From Nissolia schottii (lineage: Eukaryota; Streptophyta; Magnoliopsida; Fabales; Fabaceae), in contig QANU01006445.1 in NCBI GenBank assembly GCA_003254905.1, positions 469,201 to 533,200 of the forward strand: 64,000 nt of DNA. Reading direction: 5' to 3'. This document shows, one piece after another, positions 35,652 to 48,859 of the stretch. Position 1 is the first letter of the stretch. Each line of letters begins with the position of its first letter. The translations under genes were made by a program, and so were the position numbers. The notes below the pieces were generated by a model. That model had not been told where the DNA came from and did no database searches. It was given only the letters and a program-made list of their open reading frames with translations.

Positions 35652-38600
35652 ATGGCTGATGACAAAAAAGCAGTTGGGGAAGGTGAAAAGAAAGAGACAA
35701 GTCCTACTGCAGCTGCGAGCGCGAAAAAGAAGCGCAAAGGGTTCTTTTCCCGAATTTGGAACGGAATATTCAGGTTACATGGGGATGATTTTGAGAAGAG
35801 GCTCCAATACATTTCTAAAGAAGAAGCTGCAGTTCTTTCTAGAATGAGCAGGAGGTCACTGTCCTGGAGGCGGATATCCCGAGATCTTATTATATTTTCT
35901 GTTATATTTGAGGTGTGGCATATTTGTTTATATAGTACTAGTTAATTATACTCCCTTTCCACATTTCATTGCAAGATTGACATGTCTTTCAGGCTATCAT
36001 GTTTTGTAACATGATATTTTAGTATTTTTTGTTTTATGACCAACATAGGCACTTATTTACACTTTTGCAGATATAGGGACCAAATAATCAATCACAGTGG
36101 TTATTCAGGTCAATTTATTAGTTCATTCTAGTTATTAATTTTGAACTGAAAAGCCAATTAAGTAGTTATTTGGTCTCTATATGTAGATGAGTTGCTCTCA
36201 TGGTCCTAAACTTTAAATCTGTTTTTTTTTTTCTGCCCTTGTTAAAAGAAAAAGAATTTTACTTAAAATGGTTTCAACTTTCAGGTCATTGCTGTAGGTT
36301 ATGCTATCATGACAACAAGATCAGTGGATATGGATTGGAGAATGAGGGCAATTCGGGTTTTGCCTATGTTTCTTTTGCCTGCATTTGCATTTGCTGCACA
36401 TTCAACATTTGTCAGCTTTACGAGAATTTGTAAGTGTCATGAGATAAAAATTAACATTCACATCTTGCAGAAGCTAGTGTATGTTTTTTCTTTCTTCTAA
36501 CTATTAAAGCTTCAGATGTATAGTGTTATAGTTTGATTGAGTTTATGTGAGTGTTGCTTTATTGGCTGTTGTCATAATGTCATCTATGTTAGTGGAATCT
36601 TAATTTTTGCATGGTGACTCAAAGTTGATGTAGTCCAATTGTCCTACTAGTGATACAGTTTACAACTGGAAATAGTTATGAATGCACAACTTTCATAAGG
36701 ATTTGTGGCATTTTTCTTGATTTTTCTCAACAAGTCAGGATGGGCAAGCTTCAGAAGTGAGTTTTTCTGCCAATAATTGCAGACCGGCTTCTCTGAGCAA
36801 ATAAAATCTACAATTTTTAGGGCAGTAGAACACTATGGTTTATTACTCTCTTGGATGAATGTTTTTTATGAAAGAATTTCCCCATGCTGTCAAATTGATA
36901 GCCCAGTGTAGTCTGCAAATGCTGATAAAAGCGCTTGATCATAGTAGGTCTCTAAATTCATTAGAAGTTCCTAAAGTTCATGCAATCATGTACAAACAGC
37001 TTGAACGAAACTTATGTGTTGAGGAAAATAATTGAAGGAGCAACATTTGATATGAACAGTTTGTTAAAGAAATTTGTTATCATCAGTCTTAAGATTGTAA
37101 TGGTTTTAAGATTGGAATCTAATTAAATGATGGTTACTTGTTCGAACAGGCAACCTGTGTTTAGAATTTGATATGCACAGGGTAGATCAAATCCCCTTAT
37201 TTGTTGAATTGTTAATTCATGATTTGCGATATAGGTGATCGCAGGGACCAGAAAATTCTTGAAAGTCTTCGAACGGAAAGGCAAGCAAAAATTGATGAGC
37301 TCAAAGAAAAGACAAATTATTACACCACACAACAGCTCATTCAGGTGATTTTTGAAGCAAGGCTTGTTACATGGTTTTCAATATTACCTTTATTTCATGC
37401 CATTTGGAGAAGACAAAATAAATTTGGGCTTGTAGTCTGTTAGTGTTCAGTAATATCTAAATCTTAAGGTGGAAGACACATTGCTGTGTTTAAATTTTCT
37501 GTCTCGTATCTATCGGAGTTTGGTGTCATAAGTCATAACTCCTAATCTTCAAATAAGTTGATTTTTTTATGCCTAACATTCATAATTATAGGCAATACCA
37601 TTAAAAAACATTCAGATTTTAATAGTTTGACCGTTGACATGATTTACAATAGGACACTATGATGTTATCCCATCTATGTAGCCAATCCTACATGGAGGGA
37701 TAAGGCTTGACTATTGTTATTCATAATTCAGTGCTTTATTTTTTGATTTTGGGAAGATTCAATAGTGTGAGTATGTTCATTATGGTACTGTTAAAATTAA
37801 GAACTTTTACCTTAGTGAAGCAAATGAATGAAATCACGTGGATTCTGGAATCAAAGTTCCTTTATTTCATTATGAGCTAAGCCCAGGCCTCTGCTTCTGG
37901 AGAGCAGATTTTGATTGTATTTGTTTGCAACTGCTTTAATACTATTATGTATCATAATTGTGATCTACACAGAGATATGACACAGACCCAGCCGCAAAGG
38001 CAGCTGCCGCTACTGTTTTGGCATCTAAGTTGGGTGCAGATTCTGGTTTGAAAGTGTACTTGGGAGATGAATCTAATCCCAGTGCAACAATGGGGAGGAG
38101 CAATGATGTTGAACTTGTGCAGTCCGGTGGACTTCGAAATCGAAAACAAGTTCACTCTAGATCCACTGGTTCAGGGATAACTACAGCAACTCATCCTGAT
38201 AAACAATTAGATGGATCAGGGGGAATTGATCAAACTCAGGCCTCTGAGTATAATCAGCCTCTTGTTGTTGAACATCACCAACAGCAAAGTTCAGCCACAC
38301 AAGATGGAGGATGGATTGCGAGAATCGCAGCGTTGCTTGTGGGTGAGGATCCAACCCAGTCTTATGCTCTCATATGCGGTAACTGCCATATGCATAATGG
38401 TAAGTGGATGGAATTGAACTTGACATTTTATGCTCATGTCCTTTTGCATCTATTGCAGAAAATAGATGATTGTGCTACTTTTTTGTATTCATGGTTCACC
38501 AATGTTCATAGATGAATAAAGTGGCCCAAAAGTGTGATTTTATGTACTTATTTCTCCAGGTCTGGCTCGGAAGGAGGATTTCCCATTTGTAACTTACTAC

Positions 38601-38927
38601 TGCCCGCACTGTCATGCCCTGAACAAGCCAAAGCAATTGGATGGGCGTATCTCTGGTCTCGCTTCCCCGAACACGGGGTCTCCCAAAATAGACGTTAGCG
38701 GGCCAGTTACCAATGCAAGCCCTTCTGCAGCTGAGAGCATACTCACAAGTGATAGTCCCGTAAATGCGAGTGCTTCTGCAGCTGAGAGCATACTCACAAG
38801 CGATAGTCCTGTGAACACGAGTGCTTCTGCAGCTGAGAGCATACTCACAAGCGATAGTCCAGTAAATGTTAGCCCTGAGATTGAGGAAGTATCAGAAGGG
38901 GCAAATTTGGAAGATAAAGCTAGTTAA
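35652..38927 (+). CDS. LNP: Lunapark-family ER network protein (5 coding exons, 436 aa)
   Basis: The coding exons are 35652-35912, 36285-36429, 37235-37344, 37973-38399 and 38560-38927; all borders are GT-AG and in frame. The ATG at 35652 was chosen because the upstream in-frame ATG at 35607 precedes the splice acceptor at 35634. The layout is that of Lunapark: cytosolic basic N-terminus (KKKRKGFFSRIWNGIF), paired membrane segments at about 78-97 and 111-132, a coiled coil at about 136-172, and a zinc ribbon C307-x2-C310...C329-x2-C332 (LICGNCHMHNGLARKEDFPF, then YYCPHCHALNKPKQLDGRIS). Lunapark proteins sit at three-way ER tubule junctions and act with atlastin/RHD3-type GTPases to shape the network. 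The C-terminal tail contains three identical-length Ser/Ala-rich repeats. Confidence 0.93.
38715..38867 (+). repeat. Three 51-bp coding tandem repeats in the Lunapark tail
   Basis: Each 51-bp unit encodes a 17-residue block containing SAAESILTSDSPV. Copies are nearly identical at the DNA level (two to five differences each) and keep the frame. They lie after the zinc ribbon. Confidence 0.92.
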
Positions 38928-39828
38928 AGGGGAAGCTTGTTTTTTTTTGTTTTTTTTTTATGGCGATTGTGCTATTGGGATGACATATATTGCCCCTTGT
39001 TCAGGGGGGGCTGATGCCTATGAGGAGAGCAACTCTGCAGTTGGTTTCTTTGGTTGGTTCTTGATTTCTTGTAACAGGAGAACTGCTGATATACTTTGAT
39101 AAATCTTGTGATTTTATGATATAGATTACATTTATTGCTTGTGAGAAACGGCAGTTTTGGTATTTTGGTGATTTTTTTTCCCTGTAATATTCTATTCTGA
39201 CATGTCTTGGTTTAAAGCCTGGATTGTAGCTGAAAGAAATTTTGCAAAACCAAATTTATATTCTAAATGTTGTGCATTCGGCGTTACCAAATCACAGACT
39301 TATTTGATACTAGGAACCACGGACATTTTGTGAGACTATTGTGTCTGTGTCTGACATCACAAATATTAATACACGAAAATACGTGTTTGACATATGTGTT
39401 GCACGTGTCTAAATTTGTCAAAATAAAAATATCACGATTAATTGAATTCAAGAGTGTTCAAGCTATATCTGAAGTTTTTTAAGCCATGTTCGAGTAAAAA
39501 ATATTTTAAATTCTAAATAATTTATAATAATATAGATACTTAAAAAATTAGTAAATATTTGGTATGTCATTATATCTTGTGTTGACATATAAAATTTTGA
39601 ATTTGGTATGTCATTATGTCTCATGTTGTATTCTATATTTGTGTCAATGCTTCTTAGATTGAGAGTCTTGAGACCATGGCGTGCTCTTAGCCTGGGATTA
39701 GTGACGGAAATACTTAACTAAAATTTCTTGGTTGGCAATGTATATGCAATAAATATTATTCATTTATTTAAACGATATCAAACAAGTGTTAATTAATATA
39801 AATTTATTGTTAAATAATTTAATCATTA
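38928..39828. other. Lunapark 3' flank and spacer
   Basis: T-rich 3' UTR, then AT-rich sequence. No gene, RNA or clear repeat found. Confidence 0.5.
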
Positions 39829-40656
39829 ATTTTTTTTTTTTTTTGGTAAGGTGAGTCAAGAAACAAACAAAGCGAAAGAAGATTACATATTCACGGCCTC
39901 TTCCCGAAGAAGAGTCAACATATCCCTTGGAGGAGTACGACAAATAACCCTCCCCTGACTCGAATTTGCCCCTAACTTAGCCAAAGAATCCGCGCATTTA
40001 TTGGTCGTGCGAAGAACAAGATTAATGAAGACCTCCCAGTCATGGTTAAGGAGATGCATAATCGATTGAACCAAATCATCAAGGATCGGAGAATGACGAC
40101 GTTTGGGCGAGTTAACAAGACTCATTGTCACCCCAAAATCCAAGTCACAAATAATGAAACGCCATCCACAGTCCTGGTTAAAACGTAAACCTTCTCAAAT
40201 TGCTATAAGCTTTGCCAAAGTAACATCCGACACATCCAATGGCATGATCCAAGTGCTATTCGAGTCCTAAAAACTACAATCACAACCACTCCTTAACGAA
40301 TCATAAATAACACTAGCATCCGAATTTAATTTTAACTGACTTGGAGAAGGAGTTGACCAACATGTGCAAGGAGTATTGGCAATCGAAACTTTATCAACAA
40401 TGCCATAGCAACGCAATAAGCCACACTTGATGCACCACCCATTGGTGATTCCACTATACATCACCAAGAGCCTGCTGGTTCCTAACCCTCCAGCACCACC
40501 ACAACACCGCAAGAGCAATGGCATTATTGTCTTGAGAGATAAGACCAGCAATCCAAACATCTACATCACTGGGTGCTAAAACCAACCCCTTAAGACCTAC
40601 CAATTGCCACAAATGTTGGGAGATGGGGCAATCACACAAAACATGAGAGATCGATT
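39829..40656 (-). mobile_element. 3' end of a LINE (non-LTR retrotransposon), decayed
   Basis: On the minus strand the order is a zinc-binding RT segment (about 40680-40560: SISHVLCDCPISQHLWQLVG), the start of RNase H (WSTPSPSQLKLNSDASV, about 40370-40310), then its second half (MSLVNSPKRRHSPILDDLVQ and ADSLAKLGANS, 40143-39883), and a poly(A) tail seen as T at 39830-39844. This is the normal 3' order of plant L1-type LINEs. Stops and frame changes separate the parts, and the reverse transcriptase is absent. An LTR element abuts the right side. Confidence 0.75.
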
Positions 40657-41895
40657 TGATACGATTTTTCACAGCAACTACCACGTCGTATAAATAATAA
40701 AAATGGAGTAAACCGAATATCATTCCCATGAGGACTAATTAACAACAAAATAATTGTTAAACATGTAAAATAAAAGGGATGGTGGTTGTTCGATGATTTT
40801 GATTTAAATTTAAATAAACAACAAGCAAAAAATGACAAACGAAAATAGCAAGGAGTTTAATTCAATGGAGATTAATACTTAGGGCATATGACTTAACCTA
40901 TTACACTTTGGTCAATTCAATTTTAGTTATCCAATTTATAAATTAGTCTATTGTCGATTGGAATTTCTCTCCTAATTACTAGTCTCTCTCAAGGGCAAAT
41001 ACTTATCTTCTCATAAGTTGAATGCCTAATCTCTTAGCACAAACTAACTCATTCAAATCCCAAATTAACCTATGAATTCCTAAATAAAACCGCATAGGTC
41101 ACGTTGATTCGTCTCTGACTTTCACTCAACCTATGACTATTTTAGCATGTGCACTCTAATACTCCCCCTCTCAAATTGCATACAAGACAAAAGATTAATT
41201 GATTGGTGATCAAACGATCAAAGCATTACGTACAACATAGCATAATACAAAGAATCAACCATACGTTGAATAACCTCAATTAAATTGACATGATCATAAT
41301 GGTTTACATCAAAGCCCTAAACAAAGGGAAATTAGTTCATACTAAGAGAAAAGGAACAAAGATTAAACAAAATCAGAGAACAAGGATTCCATGGATAAAC
41401 TATGGTGGAAACTTGAATTGGGAACGAATGAGGATCTCTCCTTCATTGCATCACACCCTAGGATCTTCGTCTTTACACCGTGGAGCTCTCTTAGGGTTTT
41501 CTCAACTCTCAAATCTGAATCAATAATGATTTGGGGCGAGTTGACACTTCAATTTATAGTGGTTGGGTTTAAAAACAGGTTAAAACACGTTATTTATAGC
41601 ACCAGGGTCGTGTCAAACCACTAGAGCGATGTTGGGACCGCTCGAGCAATCCCTCTTGGCAAAAAATCAATTCACTTATGTGTTTGAACTGCTCGAGCGG
41701 TTAGAGCACCACTCGAGTGGTCTCCTTTTTCAATATGTTTGGTAGATTTGCATTGTGATGGTAAAAATGCCATAACTTTTGCCACAAACATTTGATTAAG
41801 TTGATTCAAGTCTCTACTTAAATCTAAGAAGGAGATCGTCAACTTTGTAGCTGAAACCAACTCAAAATTCATCCATCTAAAGGTGAAAATCCAAT
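40657..41895 (-). repeat. 3' LTR (truncated) of the LARD-like element
   Basis: Aligns with 43051-44250 by eye, with many substitutions and a few indels. Minus-strand TATA-like motifs (CTATAAAT) lie near 41560 and 41595. A palindromic CTCGAG-rich patch (CCGCTCGAGC and variants) at 41630-41725 is shared with the other LTR. Confidence 0.65.
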
Positions 41896-43027
41896 GCTCA
41901 ACAAGTCAACTTCAAAGTACCCAAAAGTCTATTTCTAAGCATCAGAACCACTTAAGTGTGCAAATGAATCATTAAGAGAAAATTATTAGTGTGTGCACAA
42001 TAATGGAAAGCTAATCACCCACTTAGATCAAGTCATGCAATGCTAGGGCAGAGACATAACCTCACACTTAATGTTCATCCTTCCTCTATTTCCACTCATG
42101 CTACCACTAGTTAAAGATCAAAAGGTCTTTTGTAAACTTGTACCCTGCAGTTTGGGTGGAGGTATGATGAAGAGTCATTTTGGCTTTTGTTATCCTCAAC
42201 TTAAGGAATCGTCACTCCTACCCCTATTTACATAGAGGTAACCCCCAATTTTTGTTGGTTGCAATTTCATGCTTCTCCTTTGATGAACAATGGTTGTCTT
42301 CCAATTTGCCTTTTCCTATTATCTTCTAGGCACTAACTTCTTTTCAATTCACTTTCTTTTGTGAACTTATTATTTTTTTTCATTTTTGTTTTTTTTAGAA
42401 TTCAGGCCTCTGATTCCACCTTGCTCCCTTTTTTGACTTGAAACATGAGATTGCTAATTTGTTGTGGGGATGTTACCCTCTGTGAATAACACTAGAAAGC
42501 TAGATCGAAGGGTTCAAAGAAGAAATGGGTACATTGACTAACAGACTGTTGTCCAATAAACATTGACTCAATGACTCAAAAGGGATTACTAGGGAATGAT
42601 GTGATAAGATGACTTAAAGCTACTTAGGAAGGTTTCTAAACATGGCCTAGATCACTTCTAAAATTAGGGTTCACTTGAGTCTATTTCAATTGGGATTAGA
42701 TTAAGTTAAAGGCATGTCTCAACACAAGCAAAAAAAACAAACATGCAATTTTTCATTGATGGTTTCTATTCTCAATAGAGTATTAGTGTATGCAAGATAA
42801 TTTCCCAAATTAATTCAATAAACACACAACAATTTTTCAGTCTCGGATTAAAGAGTCCTGGTTACTAGAGAATTGACAAGTAGAATATTATTTACCATCA
42901 TTGAAGTTTTCAAACAATTATAAATGATAATTAATACTTGCACAACAAATATTTTTTTTTAAACTAAGATAAACACAACTAAAGCTAAGAGGAAAAAAAT
43001 GCACAACTAAAAGTGATAAAAATTAGT

Positions 43028-43044
43028 TCCTGGCAACAGCGCCA
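43028..43044 (-). other. Primer-binding site resembling tRNA-Asp type
   Basis: Minus-strand TGGCGCTGTTGCCAGGA differs at a few positions from the standard tRNA-Asp primer site of plant gypsy elements. It lies six bases from the LTR edge at 43051. Confidence 0.65.
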
Positions 43045-43050
43045 AAAACT

Positions 43051-44519
43051 TCATACGATTTTTCACGACAAGTGTACCACGTCATATAAGTAATAAAAAC
43101 AGAGTAAATCAAATATTGTTCCCATGAGGACTAATTAACAACACAATAATCATTAAACAAGTAAAATGAAAGGGATGTTGGTTGTTCGATAATTTGATTT
43201 AAATTTAAATAAACAAGTAAAAAATGACTAACAAAAATAACAAGGAGTTTAATTTAATGGAGATAAGTACCTAAGGCATATGACTTAATCTATTACACTT
43301 TTATCAATTCAATTTCAGTTATCCAATTTATAATTGAAATTCCTCTCTTAATTATTAGTTTCTCTCAAAAACAAATAATTATTTTCTCATAAGTTGAATG
43401 CCTAATCTCTTAGCACAAACTAACTCATTCGAATCTCAAATTAACTTATGAATTCCTAAATAAAACTGCATAGGTCATGTTGACTCATCTCTGACTTTCA
43501 CTTAATCTATGACTATTTTAGCATGTGCACTCTAATACTCCCCCGCTCAAGTTGCATACAAGACAAAAGATCAATTGATCGGTGATCAAATAATCAAAGC
43601 ATTACGTGCGACATAAAATAACTACAAAGAATCAACCATACACTGAATAACCTTGATTAAATTGACATGATTATAATGGTTTATATCAAATACCTAAACA
43701 AAGGGAAACTAATTCATGCTAAGAGAAAAAGAACAAAGATAAAAACTAGAGAACAAGGATTTCATGGAGAAACTATGGTGGAAACTTGAATTGGGGACAA
43801 ATGGGGATCTTTTCATCGCGTCACACCCTAGAATCTTCGTCTTTGAACCTCAACTCTCAAATCTATATCAATAATGATTTTGGGAGAGTTGACACTTCAA
43901 TTTGTAGTGGTTGGGCTAAACAACGGGTCAAACTGCGTTAAAACACGTTATTTATAGCACTAGAGCGTCGGGACCACGCAAGTGGTGGGGCTAAAAAATG
44001 GGTCGTGTCAGCCTGCTTGAGCAGTGTTGGGACCACTCGAGCGATCCCTCTTAGCCAAAAACCATTTCACTTCTGTGTTTGAACCGCTCGAACAGTCTCC
44101 CTTTTCAGCATGTTTGACAACTTCACATTATGATGGTAAAAACGCCATAACTTTTGCCAAAAACGTCCGATTGTGGTGATTCAAGTCTCCACTTAAAGCT
44201 AAAAAGGATATCTTCAACTTTGTAACCGGAACCAATTCAAAATTAGTCATCTTCAAGGTGAAAATCCAGTGACAAAGTCAGTGTGAAACCATTCTAGCAT
44301 TTCAACATAACCCTTTTTGCTCAAATCTTCTCCGTAAGGCCCTTATTCCTAAAAATCAATGAACTAACACTAAAAATGCATGAAAATGTCTAAGAGTTAT
44401 GAAATCACATTATACCTAAAATAAGGTTAAAACATACTAAGAAGTCCTAAAAATGCAAGAGTCAATCCTAAATCCATATGCAAAATCTAAGCAAAATAAT
44501 TTTCATTGGAGAGTTATCA
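43051..44519 (-). repeat. 5' LTR of the LARD-like element
   Basis: 1469 bp; starts TCATACG (TG mutated to TC) and ends GTTATCA. Similarity to 40657-41895 is visible through most of its length. Confidence 0.6.
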
Positions 44520-47500
44520 TATGTTAAAATAAGCGTCGATAAGATAGAGAGAGTTACATTTTTGATAAATTGTCATAAAACACACACAAAGGCTTCATAC
44601 ATTACATACCTAGGAATAATTTTCATAATCTTACGGTTGCATGATTCACAAAAAGAAAGCCATTTTTCTACTTGATAAGTAAATTTATTGCAATGATGAC
44701 ATGCTCTATATCATCAATAATCCAATATATGGTTTATGGTGATCAGAACAACATAAAAATTGCCCTACAATTAATAACACAAAAAAAAAATATGTACAAA
44801 GAAAATGTCAACATTCTTATATATGAAAAATGATTAAATGTGTGAGACACGATCTAAATGCAATCTCAGTAGACTCATTTAAGTCTTCAATTATCTTCAT
44901 ACTATGTGTCCCAACAAATTCATCCATGAGGGTCAGCGAATGAGTTCGTTGGATTCAATCCAATACTTGTGAATTTGTAATGAATCTATAAATAACATAC
45001 CCAACATATTATTTACTGATAATTAATTAATTAATAAATACAACTGCAGTATTATTATTGGTAAATTTTAAGGTTATTATCAATACAAAAATAATTTTGC
45101 ATATCAGGATTTAAATTCCACAGTTGCAATAACATCTTTATTATATAGCACTTCTGTAGAATGCATAACATTTTGCAAAGATAACTTACCTGTTAAAGGA
45201 AATACATTGATTAAGGTTATAAAACATATTAAAATAGAGTTCTAAATTAAATCGCCAGACCAATAAATTACATTATTAAAAACAATAATTTTTAACGCAC
45301 CTCTAAATGTTTTGACCTTTACAAAATAGATAACATCAATTGTAATAAAAGTGACTCAGAAGCCATTTTTTTTTTTTTTTCATGCTGTTGATCAAAATAC
45401 AGTCCAAATAGAGCCCATTCAATTTTACAACTAAAAAAATAAATTAACAAAAAATTAGAATAGTAACCAACTAAAAAAATGATTGAAAAGCATGATAAAT
45501 TAATAAATAAAATTACGCAAAACAGGACAATCTCGTAATTATTGACGTTAATAACAACTAATCCAATCTTAATCTATCATTAATTTATGTGACATCTATA
45601 TTATTTATTATTAATTAATTAATTTACGTGATATTTTTGTTTGAATGACGTAAAAATATGAGTTGTACAAATTCATTCATTACTAATTTGAATGAAAATT
45701 CTGATAACTGTAATGGAAATATAATATCTCTGATTCAAGTTTCTTGTCAATAAATTCATTCAGTGCCAATTGTCATTATATTTTTATACCAAGTCTAGAA
45801 TACTCGGTCACCATTTAGCCGCGTAATTGAACATATAATGTGTAATTTTATTCATAATTAACTTAACAAAATTTAGGATAATTTGTACATAGAAATAGTT
45901 ATTCACATCAACTACGTTGATGGTAGCTCAAATTTGTGATATGTACTAATTGATATTAATTGATTATACTCAAGGTCAACTTTAAAGCCAAACAATATAT
46001 TTTCATGACTTAAATACTATAATATTAAACATAATATTGTCAATGATTTTTTTAATTATTATCATTATATAAAAGAAAATTAATAATTATCAAACATAAA
46101 TCTTGTGAATGATTTTCTCTAATAATAATAATAATAATAATAATAATTTTATTATTTTAAGAAATTATTATTTTTTAAATAATCTAGTCCCAAGTGTGTT
46201 AGGTTAGATAAACCAAAATGTAAAGGAGGACAAAATTACAAATAGACAAGGGAGCTCATTCTATCCAATATCAGGCATAACCATTATTAAAAGCTCTTGG
46301 GCTACCTTATTCCCAATTCTACCAACAAGATTAAAAGAACAAAAGGGAAAAGCATTCGTGGAAAGTAAACAATTGAAAATTTGTAAATCAAACTTTATTT
46401 TAAGAAATTGATTTTAATATTTAGTCTATGTCAATGTTTATCCATCGTTACTTACACAAAAAACTTTTGAGATGGTTGATGCTTGAGTCAAATATTTTTT
46501 TTAAAAGTATCGTTATATATAAATAAAGTTTTATTTTAATAGTTTTATATTAACGAGCTCCTATCCTTATGTTTTTTTTTCTTCTTTCAAAAAACCAAAA
46601 AATGAGATTTTTGCTTTATTTATGCTTGCTATTACCTGACCATTTCAACTTTTTTTTGCTTACAAAAATTAGTTATTGATACAGTTGTACGTGAGGATTT
46701 AATTGAAATATACTCACGTAAAAAAGTTTTATATTGTCATTTAATCATATATTGACAAATCAACATATATTGGTAACTATCACACTCATTCCTTAAAAGA
46801 ACATCCAAACAAAACGAATTGATTGACTGATTGTGTAAAAAAATTTACATTGTTAGTGCATTAAAATTAAACTCTTACTCATAATTCTATTAATGATTGT
46901 GAATAATTAAGTTATTTCATACTTTAAATTATTTAATACCGAATATAAGTTTTAAAATTATATGTGCCTATTTTTTATTTATATTAAGTTAAGCTCAAAT
47001 CTTATTCTAAAAATTTATATATTTTTTTATTCACAATAGTACATTTACGTAGTTTAATAAAAAGAAAAATAGAAAATTACATAAAAAACAATATATGAGC
47101 CTTAAAAAAAATTACATAAAGATTCAGCCAGAATCCCATTATAACTTAACATTAAAAAAATATCGTAAAAAAAATGAAGCTTATCACGTACAAAATAAAT
47201 CTAAGTGAATTAATAAAATAAAATAACGTACAAGAATTGAGTTTTTTTTAAATAGAATACCAATGATATATATATTTAATGAAATCATATTACAATTACA
47301 ATTAATAGAAATCGTGATAGCAGAATACAAGTGATTGGAAATTCACTCAGATTTATTTTGTCAGTCAGTCACTTTCAGCACAGTGGTAATGTTTGCAGGG
47401 GACAACCGCAGTTAACACCGTACAAGTTAAAGTGCGATAAAGAACCTTTGAACTCTAGTTAGTTACTTCCTGCTCCTAATATATTGCACATTAGTTGATG

Positions 47501-48850
47501 ATCTCTGCTTCCTCTTTGCTTTCAGATCCAATTCTTTCGTGATTTTGGTTCCCCGTGGTTAGGCATAAGAAGTAGAACTGTAGAAGGAGGAGGATATATA
47601 TTGCTTTATGTGAAAGAAGCCAAGCGAAGAAGATCCCAGGCTTATGAAATTCAAGGCATTCATTCTATTTGATGTTACTTCTATGTTTTTGTAAAACTTT
47701 TGTTTGCTTGCACGTCTAAAGGATGCATTTATCATTTTATCTTTTAATACGTTTCATATTTGTATAAACTAGCTTAATTAAACCAGGCTTACCTTTCATC
47801 TTTTTTTTCACTCTTAACATTGTGACTATAATTGTATTGTAATTATGAGGGTTTAGGAATATAAATTTCTAGTACTTTTTGTTTTGATTTTGATTTCACT
47901 TAAAATATCGTGTACGCCATTTTAGAAAAAAATAATAATAATGAATGACATTGTTCACGTTTTAAAAAAAAAGTTGGTTAAATGATAGTAAATTATTGTG
48001 CCTAAATGAAAAAATTCACCACATTTCGTAAATGTTGGTAAATCATATTATAGATGTGGCTAAATTTAGCACTTCCCCACATTTGTTTATCGTTGCTAAC
48101 TAGTGTTGCCCCACATTAGAAATGCCAACAGTTAGAGCAACTGAACGATCATTTAACCACACTTAAACCTGCAGTCAAATGACTTATTTTACTAGTGACA
48201 AACTTTTTGAAGTGTCGACATCACTTATTTTATAGGGTAAAATGAAAGATTTTACAATTAAATTAATAAAATATGAATGAATTTTATTATTACTTTATAA
48301 ATTTAATAGTGATACCATTCATTTTAACTTCTAAAATAAGATAAAATAAGAAATTTTATTTTAAAAGATATTTAACATATTTCAACCCAAACAACTAGGA
48401 CAAAATACAAAAACTAAAGTATCCCTATTTGTATTGTTAGTTTTATATTATTATTATTATTATTATTATTTTAAATGTGGAATAAGGTGGTTGAAATATA
48501 TAAAATTGTAATTAAAATTAACATTGAAAGATAAAAAAGAAAAAAATAGATGTTGAACACCAAGTGATTAGTTAAAATGGAAAATCCCTTTCACAAGAGT
48601 AATAGATAAAGAAAGGCATATCAGTGCATCTCTCCAACATGGTGAGAGAATCCTAATTAAGATTGGCTATTTTCGGGACTCATTAAAATGTTTCAAAGCT
48701 TATCCACATATACCATTATAAAAATATAAACAGAGTAAAATGTGTTTTTTTTCCCATAAAAAAAGAGATTTTTTTATTTTAATTGAAAGAGAAAGTAATA
48801 ATGTGTAGGTATAGGTTCTGGCACAGGAGGTGAGTCCTCTGACTCAAACT
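44520..48850. other. AT-rich intergenic region, no supported gene
   Basis: I see no coding sequence. Simple repeats stand out: AAT trinucleotides at about 46117-46146 and ATT trinucleotides at about 48448-48471. A less AT-rich block at 47340-47680 has no frame or RNA fold that I can recognise. An ACTAGTG at 48191-48197 could be a single CACTA end but has no partner. Confidence 0.5.
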
Positions 48851-48859
48851 TGACCCATC

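Larger units (their letters stand above)
40657..44519 (-). mobile_element. Non-coding LTR retrotransposon (LARD-like), two related LTRs
   Basis: Two related long direct repeats lie at 40657-41895 and 43051-44519. They start TGATACG / TCATACG; the complete right-hand copy ends GTTATCA, giving TGATA...TATCA family termini. On the minus strand the right copy is the 5' LTR, followed at 43044-43028 by the primer-binding site TGGCGCTGTTGCCAGGA, close to the tRNA-Asp site of Tat/Athila-type gypsy elements. Only about 1.1 kb separates the LTRs and no gag-pol is recognisable. The left copy loses similarity near 41895, so it is truncated or rearranged. No matching 5-bp target duplication was found. Confidence 0.7.

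Noticed and set aside
47340..47680. Less AT-rich block considered as an ncRNA or small gene
   Set aside because: No open frame of note, no recognisable tRNA, snoRNA or miRNA sequence, and no clear hairpin.
48186..48197. ACTAGTG as the right end of a CACTA element
   Set aside because: No matching CACTAGT-type left end with a 3-bp duplication was found upstream.
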